NCBI GenBank assembly: GCA_016934875.1
Contig: JAFGSC010000268.1
Location: 1 to 7,016, forward strand
Length of the DNA stretch: 7,016 bases
Reading direction: 5' to 3'
DNA from: Candidatus Atribacteria bacterium
GTDB lineage: Bacteria; Atribacterota; Phoenicimicrobiia; Phoenicimicrobiales; Stramentimicrobiaceae
Shown here in pieces: positions 1 to 6,400 of the stretch; positions within the stretch are counted from its first letter, which is position 1; each line of letters starts with the position of its first letter. Both the position numbers and the translations under genes were made by a program. The notes below the pieces were generated by a model, which saw nothing but the letters and a program-made list of their open reading frames with translations, made no database searches and was not told the DNA's origin.

Positions 1-1982
1 ATGGTATTGCGTTTTTTTACGTCGGAAGAATTTTGTTGCACACCAATCGATTTTCCATTTAAAAACAACTCTACCTCATCTGCATTGGTATAGGTATAAA
101 GATCGTACTTTCTACCCTCCTGACGGTTCCAATGCGACGATATTACCTTTTGGCCTACCAGTACATCATTCCACATTTTCTTCTCGCCCTCACTATCAAC
201 CACTCCGATATGTACGACAGGTTCGTCTGTAAAAATACTCTTGATTAACCAGGCCTGTGGAAAAGGCTCCATCGCATGATTAAAAAAAGAATAGTTCCAA
301 CCCTTACGCGGCCAACCTTGCGATTCACCCCAATATTCGATGGCACCCCAATATGCTAAGCCAACCATTTTATCTCTATCCATGCCAAAGAATGGTGCTG
401 CCAACTCATTGGTAACCGCCTCGCTCTGATAAATAATGAGATCAGGTTCATGGTTGAGGTACTCCTGGTAATCATCCCACTCATAATTGTAACTGGCAAT
501 ATCGGTGACTGTTGAAAGCTCGGGGGGAATGATATTTTCTTTAACATCAAAACCTGGATCATGTCTTTTAATGCCTTTTGCACGTGCAGGATACATGGCA
601 ACTGTGGTTTTGCGGGTAGGGTCGTAACGTTTGGCTACCACATCCATAATCCTATAAGTGGTTACTCCCCAATCAGTCGTTGGCCAATTCCAGCGCCTTT
701 CCTCAAATTGTAATTCATTTCCCAAGCTCCACATAATAACCGAAGGATGATTACGGTCACGTTTTACCCATTCCTTAATATTAGTGTACCATAAGTCATT
801 CCATGGTGCGCTTCCGGCCCAGGCAACCTCGCTGCCCCACTTGTCGTAAAGTTCATCGACAACCAAAATGCCTTTTTCGTCGGCGATTTTATAAAACGAC
901 TCAGAATAGGGATTGTGTGAACATCGTATGTGATTAAAACCAAAGTCTTTCAATTTGTCCATCATTTGGGCAATGGAAGTCTCATAAACGGCTACACCAA
1001 CCGCCCCCAGATCATGGTGATTGGCAACTCCTTTGAGGAATACTTTTTTACCATTTAACTTCAGACCAAATTCTTTAGAGAATTCAATGGTACGGATACC
1101 AAACCTTTCTGTAAGTTTATCGATTACTTTACCATCTAAAATCAAGGTAACTTCGGCCGAATAAAGATTAGGTGTTTCGCATGACCAAAGCTGAGGATTC
1201 GGAATATCAACCTTGGGCAAAGGCACTTCAACAGAAACAAGTCTGGAATTTTGTGGAGCCATCGTTTTGGTTTCAGCCACTTGTTTCCCGTCCGGGGAAA
1301 ATATCTTTGTTTTGATTTCCAGATCACACTCTTTATTTTTAATTCCTTCAACTTCTACTTGTACACTGACTTTGGCATTTTTATCGGAAATGTTTGGGGT
1401 CGTTATAAAAATACCGTGGCGTGAAATTGAGATAGTATCTTTTACAATCAAATGTACATCGCGAAATAAACCTCCACCTGTATACCATCGAGAATCTTTG
1501 CTTTCGCCTGTAGAGGCACGGACAGCAACGATATTTTCGGCATCATATTTCAGGTGATTGGTAATATCAGCCTCAAATCCAAGATAACCATAGTGCGTTT
1601 CACCAATTTTTTCACCATTCAGCCACACTTCTCCATGCAGCATAATACCCTCAAAATCGAGTGATATTTTTTTCCCTAACCAGCTTGTATCTGCCTTGAA
1701 ATTTTTTCGATACCAACTTGTTCCCATTGCTTTATAACCACGGCCACGGCTAGCTGTACTATCCCAGGGTTGCTCTATTTGAAAATCATGTGGTAAATCA
1801 AGATTTCTCCATTCATCATCGTTGAATTTTAAACTCTGGGCAGCTAAAATGTCTCCCTGCTTAAATTTCCATCCAAAATTAAACAGTTGATTGATTCGAG
1901 TATTATCTCCACAGTCTTGAGCAAAAAGTGATGTTGCGCAACAAAAGCAGAATGCAATTGCCAATATTTTCAAAATATTCAT
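1..1982 (-). CDS. Glycoside hydrolase family 2 enzyme (beta-galactosidase-like), exported, C-terminus cut by window edge
   Basis: Read from ATG at 1982-1980, the frame stays open for 660 codons to base 1, so the 3' end lies outside the window. Residues 1-21 form a Sec signal peptide (MNILKILAIAFCFCCATSLFA, cleavage before Q22). Then come a sugar-binding jelly-roll domain (about 30-180), an Ig-like domain (about 185-297) and the catalytic TIM barrel (about 299-590). From about 616 a segment with SSHWNRQEG, then YTYTNADEVELFLNGKSIG (629-647), resembles the DUF4982 domain of Bacteroidota GH2 enzymes. Family hallmarks are GVANHHDLGAVG (318-329), IRCSHNPYS (352-360), DELYDKW (376-382) and SLGNE, whose E423 is the predicted acid/base. 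E521 in IIYQSEAV is the predicted retaining nucleophile. GH2 members hydrolyse terminal beta-galactosides, glucuronides, mannosides or related sugars; the exact substrate cannot be read here. The periplasm is likely, unless the unseen C-terminus carries a T9SS sorting domain. No Shine-Dalgarno is seen, which is usual in this phylum. A terminator separates it from the upstream gene, implying its own promoter. Confidence 0.95.
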   Translation of the reverse strand, partial: MNILKILAIAFCFCCATSLFAQDCGDNTRINQLFNFGWKFKQGDILAAQSLKFNDDEWRNLDLPHDFQIEQPWDSTASRGRGYKAMGTSWYRKNFKADTSWLGKKISLDFEGIMLHGEVWLNGEKIGETHYGYLGFEADITNHLKYDAENIVAVRASTGESKDSRWYTGGGLFRDVHLIVKDTISISRHGIFITTPNISDKNAKVSVQVEVEGIKNKECDLEIKTKIFSPDGKQVAETKTMAPQNSRLVSVEVPLPKVDIPNPQLWSCETPNLYSAEVTLILDGKVIDKLTERFGIRTIEFSKEFGLKLNGKKVFLKGVANHHDLGAVGVAVYETSIAQMMDKLKDFGFNHIRCSHNPYSESFYKIADEKGILVVDELYDKWGSEVAWAGSAPWNDLWYTNIKEWVKRDRNHPSVIMWSLGNELQFEERRWNWPTTDWGVTTYRIMDVVAKRYDPTRKTTVAMYPARAKGIKRHDPGFDVKENIIPPELSTVTDIASYNYEWDDYQEYLNHEPDLIIYQSEAVTNELAAPFFGMDRDKMVGLAYWGAIEYWGESQGWPRKGWNYSFFNHAMEPFPQAWLIKSIFTDEPVVHIGVVDSEGEKKMWNDVLVGQKVISSHWNRQEGRKYDLYTYTNADEVELFLNGKSIGVQQNSSDVKKRNT

Positions 1983-2188
1983 ATTTGTTAAGTTATGTTC
2001 ATTTATTTCCGGACGAAATGTTTTAAGGATGTTTTGTCTGATTTGTTAGTGTCGACTTTCTCAATATTCTCTTCTTCCAATTTGTATAGGACTTAATTTT
2101 TTATTATCCAATTCCCAATGAAATCAATTTCAATATTCCTAATTCAATTAGGGATACTTAACCTGAAAGCCTATTGTATTTCCCTTAA
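1983..2188 (-). promoter_or_regulatory. Leader/promoter region of the GH2 gene
   Basis: This stretch lies between the GH2 start codon and the terminator of the upstream gene, so a promoter for the GH2 gene should lie here. I found no exact TAnnTTTG (-7) element on the minus strand. Two small dyads sit side by side at 2120-2131 and 2135-2155. The 9-mer TCAATATTC occurs twice on the plus strand, at 2061-2069 and 2130-2138, which may be chance in AT-rich DNA. No small open reading frame is convincing. Calling it a promoter rests on gene arrangement rather than on a recognised motif. Confidence 0.4.
2120..2155. repeat. Two adjacent dyads upstream of the GH2 gene, possible operator
   Basis: At 2120-2131 the sequence GAAATCAATTTC has inverted arms GAAAT/ATTTC around a 2-bp centre. 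At 2135-2155 a second dyad has arms ATTCCTAAT and ATTAGGGAT around TCA. The inner six bases on each side (CCTAAT/ATTAGG) are perfectly inverted and the arms hold eight of nine pairs overall, the ninth being T opposite G. They lie about 140-175 bp before the GH2 start. They could bind a dimeric regulator or simply reflect AT-rich composition. Confidence 0.3.
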
Positions 2189-2228
2189 AAAATAAAGGTT
2201 GCAGGTAAAGACCTACAACCTTTATTTT
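2189..2228 (-). terminator. Strong rho-independent terminator of the T9SS-secreted protein gene
   Basis: Arms AAAATAAAGGTTGCAGGT (2189-2206) and ACCTACAACCTTTATTTT (2211-2228) pair over 18 positions with one mismatch around the tetranucleotide AAAG (2207-2210). On the minus strand the RNA ends in a run of U (complement of the A-run 2187-2192). It begins 9 bp after the TAG stop at 2239-2237, so it ends the transcript of the gene at 2237-3130. The right side has no T-run on the plus strand, so it acts mainly in the minus direction. Confidence 0.88.
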
Positions 2229-2236
2229 ACTATATC

Positions 2237-3130
2237 CTACTCAATTACCAACTTATGAACTTCCGTTAATTGTCCGGCAGCTAAATTGATAAAATATACC
2301 CCCTTATTTAAATCGGTTAAATCAAGTTGAGTAGAAGTGCTGAAGTTCCCAGATTTAACAACTTCTCCCAAATAATTAGAAATCTTATAAAACGTACTTT
2401 TTCCATCAATCGATTGAATATTCACATTTCCGCTAGTAGGGTTGGGAAATACCTTTGTTTTAAGTGTTTCAAGAATATTGACACCTGTTGTACCGCCTTT
2501 TGTTAATTGAAATGCATCGTGATAAAAATAGGTATTTGTCCCGTTATCGCTGGAGTTACCAAACTCAATGCAAAGAACTTTACCAATATCGGATTCCTGT
2601 GTAGTATACGAAGCATCAACATCAAGCCATGCAATAAATTCTTCAGGTGAAGTAATAATATCTGAAACTGCAATCGATATTGAATCACCAGAGACTATCT
2701 GCCTGTATGTTGTGTCGATACCACTAAACGTGCTAAAATACAAACTAGAATACACCGTTCCGGTTGCATCAGAATAGGTATAAATCGTTTTACAAGAAAG
2801 ATCATAGGTGACCGAGGATTCTGTTATTTCCCCAACAACCTGGTATAAACGACCAGCAGGGCTGTGTGAATAAGCCACTTGTCTTCCTTCATACGGGCCA
2901 ACCTGATTTGTTTTTCCCAGTACTACATCTGGATCTTCTCTGCCAACATTATTACAGTAATCTAACTTCCATCCAAAACCAGGAATCTCATTAATTGGAG
3001 TGTTGCTACAGTTGTACTTCTCGTCATCGTCAGGAATTTCAAATCCCGGGTTTATAAGGGTTACCTCTGTTTGAGCATATAACGAAAAACACATTAAAAT
3101 TAGTAATACGAAAAGTAGATTCTTCTTCAT
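2237..3130 (-). CDS. Secreted protein of unknown function with putative carbohydrate-binding-like domain and T9SS type A sorting domain
   Basis: The protein has 297 aa, ATG start and TAG stop. Residues 1-19 are a Sec signal peptide (MKKNLLFVLLILMCFSLYA, cut before Q20). Residues about 22-212 look like one beta-sandwich domain. It opens with LINPGFEIP (25-33) and NEIPGFGW (47-54), the kind of opening seen in galactose-binding-like and CBM4/9-like modules, and it closes with YHDAFQLTKG (203-212), a typical last strand. Four mature cysteines (C41, C59, C113, C187) could form disulfides. No catalytic motif is recognisable. Residues about 218-297 form the type A T9SS C-terminal sorting domain: KVFPNPTSGNVNI (226-238), YLGEVVKSG, then LDLTDLNKGVYFINL and the final KLVIE. 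Such domains direct export across the outer membrane and are normally removed, leaving the protein on the surface or released. Its place between an HTCS and a GH2 enzyme suggests glycan binding, which is inference. It has its own terminator and an upstream control region. The upstream sequence is A-rich without a clear Shine-Dalgarno. Confidence 0.93.
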   Translation of the reverse strand: MKKNLLFVLLILMCFSLYAQTEVTLINPGFEIPDDDEKYNCSNTPINEIPGFGWKLDYCNNVGREDPDVVLGKTNQVGPYEGRQVAYSHSPAGRLYQVVGEITESSVTYDLSCKTIYTYSDATGTVYSSLYFSTFSGIDTTYRQIVSGDSISIAVSDIITSPEEFIAWLDVDASYTTQESDIGKVLCIEFGNSSDNGTNTYFYHDAFQLTKGGTTGVNILETLKTKVFPNPTSGNVNIQSIDGKSTFYKISNYLGEVVKSGNFSTSTQLDLTDLNKGVYFINLAAGQLTEVHKLVIE

Positions 3131-3155
3131 AATATATTCTTTTTAGTTAAATAAA

Positions 3156-3169
3156 AAAATGATCATTTT
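3156..3169. repeat. Perfect 14-bp palindrome AAAATGATCATTTT in the 5' leader
   Basis: AAAATGATCATTTT equals its own reverse complement and lies 25 bp upstream of the ATG at 3130. It could be an operator or a small leader structure close to the ribosome entry site. The stem is AT-rich with only one G-C step on each side, so RNA folding would be weak. Confidence 0.4.
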
Positions 3170-3224
3170 GTACTGATTGAGAAATTCGAATAACAAATTA
3201 TTTCACTCAGTAATCATTGTACAA
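3168..3224. repeat. Imperfect inverted repeat in the leader of the T9SS-secreted protein gene
   Basis: The left arm TTGTACTGATTGAGAAAT (3168-3185) matches the reverse complement of 3200-3224 in four blocks in the same order (TTGTAC, TGATT, GAG, AAAT). The right arm has small extra insertions of 2, 3 and 2 bases between them. The loop is 14 bases. It falls downstream of the predicted -7 element, so it would be transcribed and could form a bulged hairpin. It could also be a protein-binding dyad. Confidence 0.35.
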
Positions 3225-3250
3225 GAATACATTTAGAAATAAGAAATAGC

Positions 3251-3280
3251 CTATTCAAAACTATTCAAAACCATTCAATT
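3251..3280. repeat. Tandem 10-bp repeat CTATTCAAAA, two exact copies plus one degenerate
   Basis: CTATTCAAAA occurs at 3251-3260 and 3261-3270, followed by CCATTCAATT (7 of 10 matching) at 3271-3280. The spacing equals about one helical turn, so copies would face the same side of the DNA. A small dyad AATAG-C-CTATT (3245-3255) overlaps the first copy. Tandem direct repeats are a common form of site for AraC-type regulators; binding here is inferred. Confidence 0.5.
3256..3263 (-). promoter_or_regulatory. Candidate Bacteroidota -7 promoter element TAGTTTTG
   Basis: Read on the minus strand, 3263-3256 is TAGTTTTG, an exact fit to the TAnnTTTG element used by the primary sigma factor in Bacteroidota. 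Transcription would start near 3250 and give a leader of about 120 nt before the ATG at 3130. I see no good TTTG (-33) element at the usual distance upstream (about 3281-3290), which fits a weak promoter needing an activator or a chance match. Confidence 0.4.
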
Positions 3281-3405
3281 TAGAGCATTTGAGTAGAGAA
3301 TGATTTTCTGAATTGCTGAATTTCAAAAACATGAACAAATGCACACGCTCGTTATACAAGTGTATCGGATATTAAGGTTTAAGAAATGATTGTCGATTTA
3401 TTTAT

Positions 3406-3423
3406 AAAGTAATATTTTACTTT
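3406..3423 (-). terminator. Weak AT-rich hairpin after the HTCS stop codon, doubtful terminator
   Basis: Arms AAAGTAA (3406-3412) and TTACTTT (3417-3423) are perfectly inverted around TATT, 25-42 bases past the HTCS stop. On the minus strand no U-run follows the stem, and it has only one G-C pair. The T-run at 3421-3426 would suit plus-strand transcription, for which no gene is present. It is the only hairpin I see near the end of the HTCS gene. Confidence 0.2.
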
Positions 3424-3447
3424 TTTAAGGACAAGGTGCCTATCTTT

Positions 3448-6400
3448 TTATTTTCGAATTGACTCGATATATTTTGATGGACTTAATCCAAAATGGCGTG
3501 TGAAAGTTCGGGAAAAATTACTCTGCATACTATATCCAACCTTGTAGGCTGTTTCTGAAATATTGTAATCACCACTTAGCAAATACTCCAGGGCTTTGTT
3601 CATCCGAATTGTGGTAACAAAGTCAAGCAATGATTGATTAGTAAGTGCTTTGATTTTACGATAAAACTGTGAACGGCTCATCTTAAGTAATTCGGAAAGC
3701 GCATTAATATTAAATTCTTCATCTTCCAAATTCTCATGAATATGATGAATTACTTTATTGAGAAACGCTTCGTCGGTAACGTTTATCGCAATTTTCTTAA
3801 TTTCTATATCGGTTCCTTTCTGAAATATTTCTCTTAGTTTTTGCCTTTGTTCTAACAGGTTTTGAATTTGAGCCTGTAAAACTACAGAGGAGAACGGTTT
3901 CGTTAAATAGGCATCTGCACCGGTCTCGTACCCTTCAACTCTTGATTCGTCAGATTGTCTTGCTGTTAGAAGAATGATTGGAATATGGCTTGTTCTTTCA
4001 TCCAACTTCAATCGACGACATAACTCGAACCCATCCATTTCTGGCATCATCACGTCACTGACAATAATATCAGGAATAGAATCTAATGCGCTATCAATTC
4101 CTATTCGTCCATTAGAAGCCTTTATTATTTGATAAGAAGAAGATAAGTTCATCTCAATATAGTTTCGAATATCTGTGTTATCATCTACCACCAATAACAA
4201 AGGACGATTATTTGAAATGTTTTCTGGTGAATGATCTATGTGTTCTTCTAAATCAATTGTATTGATATTAATCTCATCATCTTGACTCACATTTATTACA
4301 TTTTCATTAGCGGGAAGAAACACAGTAAAACGTGTGCCCTTATTAACTTCGCTTTGTATTGTAATTGTCCCCTTGTGTAATTGAACCAATTCTTTGGTTA
4401 ATGCAAGCCCTATGCCTGATCCCGACTGCCAAGAAGAGTTTTTTTCAGATTGGTAAAACAGATCGAACACTTTTACCTGATCTTCTTTAGAAATTCCATT
4501 TCCAGAGTCAATTACACTTATTATTATTCCATCTGGCAATTTAGATGGCATTTCTATTTTTATTGTTATTATACCACCATCGGGGGTAAATTTAAAGGCA
4601 TTAGAAATTAAGTTGTTTAGCACCAGTTTTATTTTCGAACTATCGAAGCCAAGATCATAATGATCAATATCAGAAACTACTTCAAATCTTATATTTCGTT
4701 GCTCAGCCATTAAATGGAAAGACGAAGCCAAAGCTCTTGTAAAATTTACAAAATCCGTTTTTTGAATTTTTAGTGTCAATTGACCGGATTCAAGTTTTCT
4801 GAAATCAAGCAATTGGTTTATTAATGCCAATAATTGTTTGGCATTTCGTTGCATCACGATACTATACCGTCGAATTGAACTCATTGTTAATTTACCACTA
4901 ATAATTTTATCGAGTGGATCAATAATAAGGGTCAAAGGAGTCCTGAATTCATGTGAAATTTCAGTAAAGAATTTGAGCTTTGCCTGATGAATCAACTCAT
5001 TTTTTCTAAGTTCTATTTTGGATGCAATGTATTTGAATACGAATAAACCAATTAATAAGCCAACAACAATATAAACAGCAATAGCCCACCAGGCAAGCCA
5101 CCAGGGAGGTAAAACTTCAATATCAAGAACCGCCGGATTATCACACCAAACGCCATCGCTATTTGATGCAAAAACTTCTAAGCGATACTGACCTGACGGA
5201 AGATTGGAATATTGTGCAATTCGTTTTGACGCATCGACATAAACCCACTCTTTATCATATCCTAATAAGCGGTATTTGTATTTATTTCCTATCGGATTGG
5301 CATATTGTAATGCCGAAAATTCAAGACTAAATGTTTTATCCCACCAGGTGAGCGTAATTTTATTGGTGCAAAGAATTGATTTCTCAAGAATTACCCGTTT
5401 GTTGACCTTTGTCCCCGGGTTTAATTCCCTATTCATAACGCTCAGGCGAGTGAATACAATGTTCGGTTTAAATGGATTGATTTTAATACTATCGGGAAAA
5501 AATGAATTAAGTCCATTGGATCCTCCGAAAAACATTTCACCTGATAACTCATCACGAAACGAAGTACTTTGATTAAATTCAAAGCCTTGCAATCCATCGT
5601 TCATATTAAAACTCTGCAATTCAAAAGTTTCAATATTCATTCTTGTTAGGCCTCTTTTATGACTGAACCAAACAGATTCATTTCCGTCAAACATAACACT
5701 CATAACATTATCGTTAGGTAGCCCCGTGTTTCTGGTAAAATGCTTAAATGTATTGTCCGTCGGATTTAATCGGCTTAATCCGGAGTTGGTTGCCACCCAA
5801 ATCATTCCATGTTTATCTTCAGTTAGTGAAAACGTACGATTATTGATGAGTGAATTTTCATTGCCCTCTTTGTGCATATATCGAATGGGGGTAAACATAT
5901 CAGAACTCTTTTCTGATTTAGCACGAACAAGTTTTGTAATCCCACTATCTTCAGTCGCTACCCAAAGATTTTGATACCGATCCTCAATGATATCCCGGAT
6001 CTGAAGCCCGCCGGTTGAACTGGCTGGATCTATACAATTGAAACGATCAATTTTCTCTTCATAAGTGGCTATTCCATTAAAGGTTCCAACCCATAATGTG
6101 CCCTCATGGTCTTGAAGTAAGGTAAAGACATTTGGATCACAAATGCTTTCACTACATTGAATAAATTTATCTAAGTTAACATCATATTTAACCAATCCTC
6201 CTTTGGTGCCAATCCATACATTTCCTCTCTTATCGCAAAGCAAAGCTCGGATTATAAGGTTGTTTAAATATTTGCTTCCGATCCAATTGTATTTGTTGTC
6301 TTTGAATAGAGGATCAATTATGGTTATTCCCTTGTCGTCTGAACCGATCCATAACGCGCCCTCCTTGTCACGACATATTGCCCTTACAGCATTTTCGACC

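Larger units (their letters stand above)
3131..3447 (-). promoter_or_regulatory. 317-bp noncoding control region between the HTCS and the T9SS-secreted protein gene
   Basis: No open reading frame or RNA gene is evident here. From the HTCS end it holds an AT-rich hairpin (3406-3423), a tandem 10-bp repeat containing a Bacteroidota-type -7 motif (3251-3280), an imperfect inverted repeat (3168-3224) and a perfect 14-bp palindrome (3156-3169). The length, and the position before a gene with its own terminator, fit a regulated promoter with a leader of roughly 115-120 nt. The adjacent HTCS, which carries an AraC-type DNA-binding domain, is the obvious candidate regulator. That link is inferred from proximity. 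Confidence 0.5.

Noticed and set aside
356..601. Minus-strand open frame of 81 codons
   Set aside because: It lies inside the GH2 gene in another frame, and its product has no domain-like character. The GH2 frame is well supported by family motifs.
1213..1557. Plus-strand open frame of 114 codons
   Set aside because: It is antisense to the GH2 Ig-like region, with no recognisable product and no promoter or ribosome binding site.
1..1982. GH2 gene as a truncated pseudogene
   Set aside because: The missing C-terminus coincides with the window edge. The visible 660 codons have no stop or frameshift and keep both catalytic glutamates.
1909..1982. GH2 enzyme as a lipoprotein because of cysteines in and after the signal peptide
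   Set aside because: C12, C14, C15 and C24 do not sit in a good lipobox. Cleavage after LFA before Q22 fits signal peptidase I better.
2503..2777. Short open frames on both strands within the secreted protein gene
   Set aside because: They overlap a gene with a clear signal peptide and T9SS sorting domain, and have no support of their own.
3268..3400. A -33 element (TTTG) paired with the -7 motif at 3256-3263
   Set aside because: No TTTG-like sequence on the minus strand falls at the expected spacing, so no full promoter can be claimed.
3406..3423. Confident terminator for the HTCS
   Set aside because: The stem is nearly all A-T and is not followed by a U-run on the minus strand. It is listed only as a doubtful hairpin.
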